Shown here: piece after piece, positions 43,345-56,656 of the stretch
How positions within the stretch are numbered: position 1 is the stretch's first letter
How the letters are laid out: every line of letters starts with the position of its first letter
From: Malus domestica
Lineage: Eukaryota; Streptophyta; Magnoliopsida; Rosales; Rosaceae
Direction of reading: 5' to 3'
Assembly (NCBI RefSeq): GCF_042453785.1
Contig: NC_091668.1
Location: 14,730,501-14,794,500 of the forward strand
Length of the DNA: 64,000 nucleotides
Notes under the pieces: model-generated
The model's database searches: none
Told to the model about the DNA's origin: nothing
Seen by the model: the letters and a program-made list of their open reading frames with translations, nothing else
Made by a program: the position numbers and the translations under genes

Positions 43345-46300
43345 ATGAAGCAGCAGCAGCAGCAGCAGAGCTCATCATCGTCTGAGGCGGTATCGTCGTC
43401 CTCCTCCTCCTCCGCCGTATCCACTGCAGCCGACCATTCGCTGCCCGCCACCTCATCGCCGAATTCGGGAGCCTCCGAAAAGCTTTCGTCGATACCTGCG
43501 GCGGCACAGGAGGACCTCGCTGTGGGGTCCAGGGACGGCAGCGGGGCACAAGAGAGCGTGACCGTCGATCGGCGGGGCGAGTACTCTGCGGTCTGCCGAT
43601 GGACGGTCCAGAACTTTCCGAGAATCAAGGCTAGGGCACTGTGGAGCAATTACTTCGAGGTAGGGGGATACGATTGCCGGTTGCTAATATACCCTAAGGG
43701 TGACTCACAGGCGCTGCCGGGGTACATCTCGATATACCTCCAAATCATGGACCCGCGGGGCACGTCGTCGTCCAAATGGGACTGCTTCGCGAGTTACCGG
43801 CTCGCCATCGTTAACCTCGCCGACGATTCCAAGACCATTCATCGCGATTCTTGGCATCGGTTCTCGAGCAAGAAGAAATCTCACGGTTGGTGCGATTTTA
43901 CGCCTTCTTCAACTGTCTTTGAATCGAAATTAGGTTATTTGTTCAATACGGACTCCGTTTTGATTACCGCCGATATCTTGATATTGAATGAGTCCGTTAA
44001 TTTTACGCGAGATAGTAATAACAATAACAATGAGCTCCAATCGTCCGCCGGCTCGATGATGTCTGGTTCCGCCGTGGCCGGGCCGGTTTCCGATGTGTTG
44101 AGTGGCAAGTTCACATGGAAAGTTCATAACTTTAGTTTGTTTAAGGAGATGGTTAAGAATCAGAAGATAATGAGCCCGGTGTTTCCTGCTGGAGAGTGTA
44201 ATTTGAGGATTAGTGTGTACCAGAGCTCGGTGAACGGCGTGGAGTATTTGTCAATGTGTTTGGAGAGCAAGGACACGGACAAGACGGTTGTGTTGTCTGA
44301 TAGGAGTTGTTGGTGTTTGTTTCGAATGTCGGTGTTGAACCAAAAGCCTGCGACTAATCACATGCATAGGGACTCGTATGGGAGATTTGCTGCCGATAAT
44401 AAGAGTGGGGATAACACTAGTTTGGGGTGGAATGATTATATGAAGATGTCGGATTTTGTTGGGACTGAGTCGGGGTTTTTATTGGATGATACTGCAGTGT
44501 TTAGTACATCATTTCATGTGATAAAGGAATTTAGTAGCTTTTCGAAGAATGGAGGATTAATTACTGGGAGGAGTGGTAGTGGGGCAAGGAAGTTGGATGG
44601 TCACATTGGGAAATTCAATTGGAGGATTGAAAACTTCACTAGGTTGAAGGATCTTTTAAAGAAGAGGAAGATAACAGGTCTCTGCATCAAGAGCAGGAGG
44701 TTTCAGATTGGAAATCGAGACTGTCGACTCATAGTTTATCCCCGAGGTATGCTTCATTATTGCACAAGAGGATTCTCTGTTGTTTTATTCGCAATAATCG
44801 GTTGTCACCATCAATAACTCTTTCTTTTGTGAATTTAATGTGTTACAAAGCTATGAAACCTTGCGATACACCATTCTCATACAGATATTTGAGGACTAGT
44901 TGTACCTTTATCATCCTATTTGAAAATGGTTTTACATGTCCTTCCCTACAATCCCAGCACTTGAACGCAGGGGAACGTAGGGGAGCTGCATCTGTAGTTA
45001 CTTGGCATCATGGGCCACTGCAAATATGGTATGTATGAATGCAGCCAAGTTAGCGTAAGCCACCATGATTTGCATATATTGTTTATAATCTGCTCTTCGT
45101 GCTCGATGTTACTTGAGCTATGCTTAGGCGTGCTCATTTTTTCCTAGGATTGTGTATGTCATGAACAGTTTGAAATTCCATATGGTGGAATGATACAGTT
45201 TTATAAATGTGTTAGACAACATAACAACTATTCAGCTTGTGTTTTAGAGAGTGAACTGATGAAAATTTTCCATATCTTTGGTGGTATCAGGGCAGTCTCA
45301 GCCACCATGCCACCTTTCAGTGTTTCTTGAAGTTACTGATTCACGGAATACTTCCAGTGACTGGAGTTGTTTTGTGAGCCATCGTTTGTCGGTTGTTAAC
45401 CAGAGGATGGAGGAGAAGTCTGTCACAAAGGAGTCTCAGAACCGCTACTCCAAAGCTGCAAAGGACTGGGGCTGGCGTGAATTTGTGACGCTTACTAGTC
45501 TATTTGATCAAGATTCAGGGTTTCTAGTTCAGGACACTGTTGTATTCTCCGCGGAGGTCCTTATATTGAAGGAGACATCAATAATGCAGGAGTTTACTGA
45601 TCAGGATAATGTGTCAAGCGATGCCGGTTTGCAGATTGATAAGAATGGGAGAAGAAGTTCCTTCACATGGAAGGTGGAGAACTTCCTGTCTTTTAAGGAA
45701 ATAATGGAGACTAGAAAAATCTTTAGCAAATTCTTCCAAGCTGGTGGATGTGAAATTCGAATTGGTAAGCAGCAGTCACACATTTTCTCCACTAAAAAGG
45801 GTGGTCGCATTTGTTTGCATTTCATAATCTTACTGACATGTGTTTTCCTTGATGCAGGTGTATACGAGTCCTTTGACACCATATGTATTTATTTGGAGAG
45901 TGACCAGTCAGTTGGTAGTGATCTGGATAAAAACTTTTGGGTTAGATACAGGATGGCTGTTGTGAATCAAAAGAACCCTGCTAAAACTGTGTGGAAGGAA
46001 TCATCTATATGTACAAAGACTTGGAACAATTCTGTTTTGCAATTCATGAAGGTGTCAGATATGTTGGAAGCAGATGCAGGGTTTCTTGTTCGTGATACTG
46101 TTGTTTTTGTCTGCGAAATATTGGACTGCTGTCCTTGGTTTGAGTTTTCAGATCTAGAGGTTAGTGTTTACATGCCTGTTTCAGTTACACTCTGCCTGCT
46201 AATCATGGTTGTATTTATATTGTCTATCTGATGTTCAAGTTTCTTGATTCTTAATGCTCACCCATCTTGAGCTTATGATAAGGAATTTATAATTTTCTGG

Positions 46301-46687
46301 GAAGTATTTTGTGGTTCTTTAATTTTTACTCTTCTTTGCTAACATTGTTTGAGATATACGATGTCAGTTTGCCTACGTCATCTGTCTGTGTAACATTTAA
46401 TTTTTTTTGAAGAAAAACAATAAATAATAGAAATGTGTAACATTTAATTTAGAACAAGGGTACATTATTTATTTTTAACTGTTATTGTCTCTGTCTGCCT
46501 TGAGCAATAAAATTTCTGTTTAACTTCAAGCAGTCTATACGTTTCAACTTGCCACTGTAGCAATGAGTTTGTCCAATGTTTTAAAATGTGAAGATGAAGC
46601 CAAGGCGTTTCGTGGATAGCCCCGCCTAGGCGAAAGCCTTGAGGTGTGAGGCGAAGCCTTACGGGACGTTAAATTATTAATATATGT

Positions 46688-46718
<31 letters not shown>

Positions 46719-49700
46719 ATCAACAATAGAGTTGAAATCAAACATTATAGAAGAATAATCAACAGTCAAGTAAAAAATTTCTTCTCTGTAGGTGGGAAAC
46801 CCTAACCTTAAAAAAAAAGAAAAAAGAAAAAAAAAAGCCCCAGCTGACGTGCGCCTTGACCAGGCCTGCGCGAGTTGAAGCCTACTCCCCCTGGGCAGAG
46901 GTGTTTTCCTCACCACCCTGCCTCAAAGGCTGCCTAGGCGTGTCTCAAGGCTCATTTTTTAGAACACTGAATTTGACTAAGAGTGGTTTTCCCTTCTATG
47001 CTTTCATAGTGGTTGCCTATTGATATGCATTTTGCCTGTCAGGTTTTTGCTTTGGATGATGATCAGGATGCATTAACAACAGATCCTGATGAGCTAGTTG
47101 ATTCTGAAGATAGTGAAGGAGTTGGTGGTGATGAAGAAGATATCTTTAGAAACCTACTTTCTAGAGCTGGATTTCACCTCACATACGGAGATAATCCTTC
47201 ACAGCCACAGGTCACTCTACGAGAAAAGCTTCTGATGGATGCTGGTGCTATTGCTGGTTTTCTGACTGGGCTCCGTGTTTATCTTGATGACCCTGCTAAA
47301 GTAAAACGCCTGCTTCTTCCAACCAAGCTTTCTAGTAGCGGCGATGGAATGAAGGTCATAAAGAATGATGAATCTTCCCCTAGTTTGATGAATTTGCTAA
47401 TGGGAGTCAAAGTTCTGCAGCAGGCGATCATTGATTTACTTCTGGACATTATGGTTGAGTGTTGCCAACCTACAGAAGGGACTTCTAATGGTGACTTGTC
47501 TGATGCAAACTCAAAGTCTCCAGATGGAAGCGGAGCTGCTAGTCCGCTGCAATCTGATAGAGAAAATGGAGCTACAGAATCTTCGGATTGTCCTGTGTGT
47601 GAAAGATTGGATACTAGCGCTGATGAAACTAGCAGCAGCACTTCGGCTGTTCAGAGCTCTGACGTGAATGGGATTGGTGTACCTGGAAAAACTCTTCCTG
47701 GGAAACCAATTTCTCTTCCAGAAACATCTGCCGGGGTGTCAGAAAATGTCACCCTTCGCTCAAAGGTACAGTACATTGTTGCTCTAGTATTTAATATGTA
47801 GCTTAAGTGATAGTATTGACCTGTTTTAACAAATTGAATTGTAGACTAAGTGGCCTGAGCAATCAGAGGAGCTCTTAGGATTGATTGTAAACTCATTGAG
47901 AGCTCTAGATGGAGCTGTTCCACAAGGATGTCCTGAACCAAGACGTCGGCCTCAGTCTGCACAAAAGATCGCTCTTGTACTGGATAAAGCGCCGAAGCAT
48001 CTGCAGCCCGATCTTGTTGCTTTGGTGCCCAAGTTGGTTGAGCACTCAGAGCATCCACTTGCTGCTTTTGCACTTATAGAACGACTTCAAAAACCAGATG
48101 CAGAACCTGCTTTGCGGACACCTGTTAAGATTTATTTACTTTTTGTCGTTCAAAGATAATTTGCTTTCCCCAGATGTGTATTTATATCTCTTTAAAACAG
48201 AGCATCTTACATATACTATGGAATCTAGCTAGCATGTGCAACTTTGCACAGCTTAGCCTATTGCGACGTTGTTCTTCTGTTAAGGTATCTTATCTTGTTT
48301 CTCAGGTTTTTGGTGCTCTTAGTCAACTGGACTGTGGCAGTGTAGTGTGGGAACGAGTTTTATCTCAATCTCTTGAGTTTTTGCCAGATTCAAATGATGA
48401 GCCTCTTGCTGCAACCATAGATTTTATATTTAAAGCAGCATCCCAGTGCCAACACCTGCCTGAAGCGGTATGCGTATGCTGTAATTCTTAATTCAAAATT
48501 AAAAAGCCCACTTATATTATTGTATTACTTTTGGCATTCCTTTCTCTTCACATTTGTAATCATCATTATTCTCTATTATAGGTCAGATCGGTTCGTGTTA
48601 GGCTAAGGAATTTGGGTGCCGACGTTTCTCCTTGTGTTCTTGAATTTTTGAGTAGAACTGTAAATAGCTGGGGAGATGTTGCTGAAACCATACTGAGAGA
48701 TATTGATTGTGACGATGATTTTGGTGACACTTGCTCGACATTGTATTCTGGTCTTTTCTTGTTTGGTGAACATGGACCAATTTCTGAACGGTTTCATTTG
48801 GTGGATAAGCAGACTTTCCACGCGAGTCGTCACTTTTCTGACATTTACATCTTGATTGAGATGTTATCCATACCTTGTCTGGCTGTTGAAGCCTCTCAAA
48901 CATTTGAGAGAGCTGTAGCTCGTGGTGCCATTGTGGCTCATTCTGTGGCCATGGTTTTGGAAAGGCGCCTTGCTCAAAGATTGAATCTTGATGCTAGATT
49001 TGTTGGGGATAATTTTCAGCAGACTGATGTTGCAGCAGAGGAAGATGCCAATGAACAGCTGAGAGTCCAACGAGACGATTTTACATCCGTTCTTGGTCTT
49101 GCTGAAACATTGGCCCTCTCTAGAGATCCGTGTATTAAGGGATTTGTGAAGATGCTGTATACGTTATTATTTAAATGGTATGCTGACAAGACTTATCGAG
49201 GGAGAATGCTAAAGAGACTTGTAGATCAAGCCACTAGCACTACAGATAGTAGCCGTGAAGTTGATCTAGATTTGGATATCTTGGTGACCTTGGCTTCTGA
49301 AGAACAAGAAATTATCAGACCAGTTTTGAGTATGATGCGGGAGGTTGCTGAGCTTGCAAACGTTGATCGTGCTGCTCTGTGGCACCAGTTATGTGCCAGT
49401 GAAGATGAAATAATTTGCATGCGTGAAGAAAGGAAAGCCGAAAATGCTACTATGGTTAAAGAAAAAGCTGTTCTATCGCAAAAACTAAGTGACTCTGAAG
49501 CTACTAACACTCGTCTTAAGGTACTTGTCGTCTTAACTGGTGATATGGCTACGATTATTGCATCTTGTTTATTCTTTTCGGAGAATATTAGAATTGATGC
49601 ATGTCATGATGTGGCAGTCTGAAATGAAGGCTGAGATTGACCGCTTTGCTCGAGAAAAGAAGGAACTATCCGAACAAATACAAGAAGTTGAGAGTCAGCT

Positions 49701-51331
49701 TGAGTGGTACCGCTCCGAGCGAGATGATGAAATCAGAAAGCTCACTACAGAGAGGAAAGTGCTTCAGGATCGTCTTCATGATGCAGAGACACAACTCTCT
49801 CAATTGAAGTCCCGAAAACGTGATGAATTGAAGGTGTCAAATTTGCTTTTCTTTCTTGTCATCTCAAATGAGCTCACACCTTTTATCTAAGCTGGTGTTC
49901 TTATGTATTTGATAGTTTCTCAAAAGGCTCTTTCTCATATCAGGTTTTTGATGCATCAAAAATTGGTTTTAGCTTTTTATATTTTGGGAGTTTTAACGAA
50001 AAGCCATGGTACTGTTCATTTTAACGAAAAACCACATTTTTACACTAAAAAGTCAAACATGGTACTATTCACTTTACCCTTTATTTTGTCCTTAACATTA
50101 AAACTCAAAGTTTTCAAACCCTTTTCATTAGTTTTTCTTTATATTTAAGCATATATATATATATATATATATTATGATATGCGCTCAATTTTTGTGTGCA
50201 TGCCATTTGAGTTTTGAAATATTCAGTTGACATCGTGTTATGAATTGTGATTTTGGATTGTGCAATAGGGATTTTGCCTTCCTATGTCTGGAGCATGTTT
50301 TGGTAATATGAACTTGGATTCAGTATCTCGTCTACAGAAGCTGCATGTTTAAATGATTTTCATGCGAAAGTCTTTTGAGTATTCATTCATTTTGAACTCG
50401 CAGAAAGTATTAGTAGGCATAATTATTTGATCCTTGTTTTTTATTATTTCTTCATTTGATGTTTTTGTCGTGCTTTTTCTACTAAGACATACCTTTTTCT
50501 AACTACAATGGATGAATGTGACAGAAATTGGTGAAGGAGAAAAATGCTCTTGCTGAAAGGTTGAAAAGCACTGAAGGTGCACGTAAAAGATTTGATGAAG
50601 AACTTAAACGGTATGCCACAGAGAATGTAACCCGAGAGGAAGTTCGACAGTCTCTTGAGGATGAAGTACGGCGATTGAAACAAACAGTGGAGCAAACAGA
50701 AGGAGAGAAACGGGCGAAGGAAGAGCAGGTTGCTCGGTGTGAGGCGTATATTGATGGGATGGAATCAAAATTACAGGCCTGCCAGGTTTTTGCCTCAAAA
50801 TAGCAAACGCTCTATTTTTCCTTTGTTCATTTTGAGTCACCATAATCTTCCCGGTCTTCTAATTATTTGTATATCACCAGAAGCAGCTAGCTTTGGTGCT
50901 TATTGAATTTAGCTTCATATTTTGATTTATCTAATATTCAGGATAATATCGCTCTTATTAATGCTTCTCCATATCTTCTGTAGCAATATATTCACACCCT
51001 CGAGGCTTCACTTCAGGAAGAAATGTCACGGCATGCTCCTCTGTATGGGGCTGGTTTGGAAGCTCTATCAATGAAGGAGTTGGAGACACTTTCAAGCATC
51101 CATGAAGAAGGCCTCAGGCAGATCCATACCCTTCAGCAGCAGCGTAAAGGCAGTCCAGCCGGCAGTCCCCTTGTGAGCCCTCACGCCCTCCAACACGGTC
51201 ATGGGTTATATCCTTCAACACCACCCCAGATGGCCGTAGGATTGCCTCGTCCTCTGATCCCAAATGGTGTCGGAATCCACAGCAATGGGCATGTGAATGG
51301 TAATGTTGGACCCTGGTTCCACCATTCGTAG
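43345..51331 (+). CDS. Four-MATH-domain TRAF-like protein (At2g25320-like)
   Basis: Ten exons join in phase: 43345-44746, 45291-45764, 45858-46159, 47043-47765, 47845-48123, 48306-48467, 48582-49520, 49618-49833, 50525-50785 and 50984-51331, giving 1701 residues, close to the length I recall for At2g25320. The N-terminus has a Gln run and is Ser-rich. MATH domains start near residues 80 (CRWTVQNFPRIKARALWSNY), 253 (GKFTWKVHNFSLFKEMV), 421 (GKFNWRIENFTRLKDLL) and 589 (SSFTWKVENFLSFKEIM). A long helical middle follows, then coiled coil from about residue 1390 (MKAEIDRFAREKKELSEQIQ; RRLKQTVEQTEGEKRAKEEQ), ending GNVGPWFHHS. MATH domains bind partner peptides, as in adaptors for ubiquitination or immune-receptor turnover; the role of this protein is not established. 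No ATG lies in frame upstream, so 43345 is the start. All splice sites are GT-AG. Confidence 0.93.
46574..46969. mobile_element. hAT-like MITE in intron 3 of the MATH gene
   Basis: Ends CAATGTTTTAAAA and TTTTTTAGAACACTG are imperfect inverted repeats. The flanks AGTTTGTC and AATTTGAC agree at 6 of 8 bases. Contains repeated GCCTAGGCG words, a (TA)n run (46684-46713) and an A-rich tract. Confidence 0.5.
49986..50140 (+). repeat. Short dispersed repeat, copy 2, in MATH gene intron 8
   Basis: Same family as 37824-37962, with GGTACTGTTCATTTTAACG, AAAAACCACATTTTTACAC and GGTACTATTCACTTTACCC. A (TA)n run follows at 50150-50171. Confidence 0.65.
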
Positions 51332-52969
51332 ATGGTTGGGTCATAGACTCACAGCTCTGTTTTGTTCCAATGTCGGCATTGGTTCGCCCAACGGAATGGG
51401 GTGAAATTGCTATTTTTTGCATCGGTTTGTTGGCATTTTGGCTGTTGGAACTGTCGGAACCGAGTTGAAAAGAGAAAGGAGAAGGAAAAAGGAATAAGAT
51501 GATGAAAGTTAGGTTTAGGGTTTAAGAAAATGTGAGGAAGAGAGTCCAATAGAAGTAACAGTTGCAAATGCCAATACTCATTTGCCCCCTTTTTGTTCCC
51601 TTGAAGTCAATTATAGGCTTTTTATTCATTTAAATTTTTTGTTATTCCGGTGTTCGGTTTATTTAAATTTGTTGGGTGTGATGTAGTTCTTCTGTTGTGT
51701 TACAGAGGCAAATCAACTGGTTTATCGACCGCTTCATAAAGCCTTTTTGCTAGAATAGCGACATGACATATTTACTGATTATGTTGCTGATCACTTTGAT
51801 AAGGCAAACCGAACCAGACCATGTCCTAATGTCTAACATGCATCAACGGGGTCTATCTTCATTAGGAAGAGAGTAATGCTAGATAAATTAAATTTGTAAA
51901 TTAAATAATGTGTCACCGATAACAAATAAGTACGTTAATCAATACTTAAGTAGTAATTTAATCATTAATTTTCATACTATTTAGTTTACAAAATTTAGTC
52001 TTTTCAAGTGGTCAGTACCATGTATTCAAATAGTACTACTCTTCCAGAAATAGTCGGGAAGATTCTTTTGAAGTAATTTTAGGCTATGTTCAAATGAGAG
52101 ACTTAGGTCTAATATATTAATATATTATCGCCACTAATCAACGGCTAAGGTATGACTCAACCGGATGGATCGATAACCAACAGATCAGATGGATTGGATT
52201 GCATTATCTTTGACTAGATTGCTAGCGTACCGCGAGGGTAATGATTAAAAGGTAGACAAGTTAAACTTTCCATGATGCAAATAGAGATAAACATATATAT
52301 AATTAATCGGAAATTTTGGTTAATTCCAGCTGGTTAAGGCTTTGGTTAAAAGTGCTTTTGTCAAAGACATTATCAATTAAAAGTGCTTTAGTGCAATATT
52401 CTGCAACACACCTTACATCCTAATCTTTTGCAAAAAGTCAACGGTCTATCTCAATTTGAATTATGGACATATTCTTCACAAATTTGTACTACTATGTTTA
52501 AGCTATAGGCCTAGGGTTGATACTTGATATATTTACAAGTAATTATCATGTTACGTGTCATATTCAGTTAAGATAATAGTTGATGAACGTTATATTATCC
52601 GATAATGAGGCAGTTTGGAGTTTATAAAAAAAAAAAACAAATTGAGTGATTCTTGCAACATAGTATGGTGACGTGTGTCGGCTATATTTGCACCTACTGC
52701 ATGTGAACCTCATATATTCAATATCAATAAATAACAATAATTATGTGTCACATAGTTGGGATATAGTTAATGCATGTAGTATTATCCATAGTTTGAAGTT
52801 TATCAAAAGGAAGAGTGATTCTTGCAACGTGATTTGGTATTTTGGTGACATGTTTCGTTGACGTGTTTTGGTGACGTGTGTGAGTTATTTGCATGAGGGT
52901 TTCCATGTATGTGAAAGAAGGGATACACGAACGTGGAAAATATGTGCATGGAGGTTAACTAGCTAGGTC
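51332..52969. other. 3' UTR of the MATH gene, then intergenic DNA
   Basis: No gene. Two related segments around 52612-52690 and 52790-52885 share GAGTGATTCTTGCAAC and GGTGACGTGTGT, an imperfect local duplication about 180 bp upstream of the ACR2-like promoter. Confidence 0.5.
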
Positions 52970-52984
52970 TATATATATATATAC
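52970..52984 (+). promoter_or_regulatory. TATA region of the ACR2-like gene
   Basis: A TATATATATATATA run about 370 bp before the 5'UTR intron donor. Candidate core promoter, by position and composition only. Confidence 0.4.
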
Positions 52985-53214
52985 GATAACTGGGAAGAAG
53001 AAACAATCAAAACAAACATAACTTGATAAATCTCATTTGACTTTTGTACGTGTCCTAATCTTTTCTATATAGATTTTTCTTCGAACTCATCTCTTCCACA
53101 CGAATCGGTCATCAGTTTTCCAACCTATTTAAGCTAATCATCCACAACCCCAAAATATTAATCGCCAGCCAGCAACTAGGAACCAGAAATTCTCTCTTTA
53201 ATTATCTCCCTTTC

Positions 53215-53224
53215 TCTCCCTCTC

Positions 53225-53259
<35 letters not shown>

Positions 53260-53260
53260 T
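53215..53260. repeat. (CT)n tract in the 5' UTR of the ACR2-like gene
   Basis: A long CT run upstream of the 5'UTR intron. A second one, (TC)n at 53771-53793, is the polypyrimidine tract just before the acceptor at 53803. Confidence 0.8.
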
Positions 53261-53340
53261 TTAGCATTCCCAATATTTTTCTGGTTAATTGGTCATCAGC
53301 TAAGCTTCGCTTGTTGTTCCACTATTGCTTGATTACCTGT

Positions 53341-53803
53341 GTAAGCTGCTGTTACCTCACTTGGACCTTTTAGTTTTTTCTTCAATATTTAATAGTTATT
53401 AGTTTAGAGGATGCATGGAGTAGAAATAGGCTAGAGATACAGTGTTCGATACCGTCATTTGCAACAAAAAAGAAATGTTATTAGTTTTTCTAGGCCAAAA
53501 AAAAAAAAGTATAGTTAGCATGGAGGATTTACTGGAGCATTGGATATCGTCCCAATTTTTGTTCTTAAGTTTGGCCGAAATTGTTGCATTAATTATCGTG
53601 AAAGTTTTTGTAGTTTGGCTCTAACTTTTATTGACCTTCTTATTTAAGCATCTGTTGATCTGTTTGGCTAATATTTGTGGTGCGCTATAACCATGAATAG
53701 TTCACAGCCTCAAAGTTCAAACCCTTATTGAAAATTCTTTGACCAATTATTGGTCCCTCATGTTTTGACTCTCTCTCTCTCTCTCTCTCTCTCATATGTG
53801 CAG
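53341..53803 (+). other. 5'UTR intron of the ACR2-like gene
   Basis: Donor GTAAGC at 53341; acceptor TGTGCAG ends at 53803, one base before the start codon. Confidence 0.6.
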
Positions 53804-53804
53804 C

Positions 53805-56161
53805 ATGAAGAAAGTTTGTTGGCCTTACTTTGATCCTGACTTTGATAATCTCCCAGAGAGGATATATGGCCCTGCGTAAGTAATCTCTTAATTAATTTGA
53901 TCACTAATTGCATTCACATACAAGACTTCTTGATCGTCAAGTGATCTCTCGGTAATTAATTTCCGCAGTTGTCAAGTATGCATCGACAACGAAGGAATGG
54001 AAGATTGCACAGTAGTAAAGGTGGATAGCGTGAACAAGGAAGGGCTTCTCCTGGAAGTGGTGCAAGTTTTGACAGACATGAACCTCACCATCACTAAAAG
54101 TTACATTTCTTCTGATGCTGGATGGTTCATGGATGGTATGAACATATCAAACTTCATCACCCATCAACCCCGTAAATTAATTTCTCAATATATATATATA
54201 GAAACCCCCTGTATAATTTTTTTTAATTTGTTTATCACTATCTTAGTTATGATCACTAATTTTGTGCACGCTTTTGCAGTTTTTCATGTGAAAGATGAAC
54301 ATGGCAACAAAGTTACAGACCAGAATGTCCTTAACTATATTCAACAGGTAATTAATTTGGTTAATTGGTTTGTTTTGGTTTGTTCATGAATCACATTTCG
54401 AATAATTAATGCTATTTGTATCATACTTATTGAATACATTGTTGAGTATCTCTTAAGCAGTGAGTCCGGCCCTTAGATGATTTATCTATGTAGAACCACA
54501 AGTACACACAAATATGCTTATCAATTTGATGAAAGTTATAAAATGACTAATGCAGGCCATAGGTACAGCCACAGGCCCCCCAGACTTGGCCAAGTCCTAC
54601 GCCAACAACAACCCTATTTTATTCGAACCCGAAAACCCTATTGAACACACCAGTGAAAATCTTGGCGAGCACACTACCATTGAAATGACCGGTACAGACC
54701 GGCCCGGTTTGTTTTCAGAGATCTCCGCTGCCCTGGCGGATCTCCAATGCAACATAGTAGAAGCGCATGCATGGAGCCACAATGCTCGCCTGGCATGTGT
54801 TGCTCAAATATCTGATACATCTACCGACACTCCAATCGACGACCCCAGACGCATTGCCACCATAGAAGACCACCTCATCACCGTCCTCCGTGCCACCACA
54901 GCCCTCAGCCCGTTTGGGAAGGAACCCAATTGTCAACAAGAAGTGAAGACCTCTGGGCTTATGGGAGGAGGAGATAGTAATCATAATATTCACCAAGGCA
55001 GCATGAGTACTAATGTGGACCGTAGGTTGCACCAGCTCATGCTCTCTGTGAGGGACTTTGATGGGCCTCACTTGAGGCCTGCAAGCTCGCCAAGGACGCC
55101 CTTGGGGTTGGATAGTAAGGAGGAGAGTCGGAAGACAGTGGTTTGGATTGAGAGTTGTAAGGAAAAAGGGTATTCAATGGTGACTATCGAGTGCAAGGAT
55201 CGGCCGAGGCTCATGTTTGATACTGTGTGCACTCTCACTGACATGCAATATGTAATTTTCCATGCTTCTGCTAGTGCCCAAGAAGGTTATTCCTTTCAGG
55301 TAAATTCATATCATCACGATTCCTGCACTACAAGCAAGTGTTGCTATTTGTACCACATTTACTAATAACCGCGTTCCTCACAGCCAACCTAATTAGTAGA
55401 AGTTGAGTCTGACTTCAATTAGAAAAGTGATCAGCAATATTGTGGTCGATATATGTTGTTCAAATAGTTTCGTATACCCTATGCACTTGAATTCGTACTT
55501 TTACTTGTAAATTGACCACAATGTAGTATGTTAATGGAGACTAATTAACTAACGAATGTTCTTTGTATAGGAGTATTTTATTCGACACATCGACGGGGAT
55601 GCCCTGTGTACTGAAAGTGAGAAGGAAAGAGTAATAAAATGCTTAGAGGCTGCTATTGAGCGTCGGGTTTGTGAGGTGAGTACGGAGCTCGCATTTACGA
55701 GATAAGAGATGATATATATATATATATATATATATGCGCTATGTGATAGTAGCTAGTAATACTGATTAGAAGCAGCACTGATTTCTATGTATATAACTTA
55801 ACAGGGTGTTCGGCTAGAACTATGCGCAGACAATAGGATAGGGTTGCTCTCGGATATAACTAGGGTTCTACGGGAGAATGGACTTGCGGTTGTTCGAGCA
55901 GATGTAGCAACGCAAGGAAAAAAGGCCGTAAACGCCTTCTACGTCAGGGATATTTCAGGCAAAGAAGTAGTAGACATGGATTTGATCGAGTCGATGAAGA
56001 GAGAATTAGTGGGTGAAAATCCAATAGATTTTCAAGTCAAGAATGACACATGGATGAGACCGAACTCACTTGAAAAAGGGTCGTCCCCTCTCTCTAATTT
56101 TGGAGACATGCTAAAATCTCAGATTGAGCGATTTTCGTACAAGTTTGTCAAGATCAAATAG
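53805..56161 (+). CDS. ACR2: ACT-domain repeat protein, ACR2-like
   Basis: Six coding exons join in phase: 53805-53875, 53969-54135, 54280-54347, 54556-55299, 55571-55675 and 55805-56161, giving 503 residues. The start MKKVCWPYFDPDFDNLPERI is typical of this ACR branch. ACT domains lie at about residues 38-110 (VVKVDSVNKEGLLLEVVQVL), 143-225 (IEMTGTDRPGLFSEISAAL), 307-375 (VTIECKDRPRLMFDTVCTL) and 386-460 (LCADNRIGLLSDITRVL). Four ACT domains without a catalytic domain define the plant ACR family, thought to sense amino acids or nitrogen status, in cytosol or nucleus. ACT domains 2 to 4 keep the (D/N)R-(P/I)-(G/R)-L turn typical of ligand-binding ACT. Another ACR paralogue cannot be fully excluded. 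Confidence 0.9.
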
Positions 56162-56656
56162 GAGGAGTTGAACTATTGAATACACGATGTATATACGTAC
56201 AAAATCACCATCTCAGGCCATTTCCAAGGATTGTATATACATTACGTGTTAAGGGAAGCATTATTTCTAGGCTCTTAGGTTGAATATGTGGTTTGTACAA
56301 AAACAGTTTTTTTTTTTAATTTTTTTTATTTTTTAATTTTTTAATTTTTTTTTTATGTCAAAGGTTTGTACAAACCTTTTTTCTTTATCAATAGTGAAAA
56401 TTGTATACAACCCTTCAAATTATTGAAGGATAATTGAAGGATATTGAAGGATAATGCTCTTATTAGGGTTGTAACTAGTAAATGTGAATATTGAGCATAT
56501 CCTAAGGGAAGCATTATCCTTCAATATCCTAAGAGCATTATTTACAACCCTAAGTAATTAGTAAATTTGAATACATGTCGGATTTATATAGGAAAGTAAA
56601 AATCTATATCTTTTAATTCGTGCACCTATATGCATGTGATGTTATTCAGTACTCAA
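56162..56656. other. 3' UTR and spacer with scrambled local repeats
   Basis: GGGAAGCATTAT occurs at about 56253 and 56509. GAAGGATATTGAAGGATAATGCTC (56435-56458) has an inverted near-copy at about 56511-56536. T-rich runs lie at 56307-56350. No gene. Confidence 0.5.
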
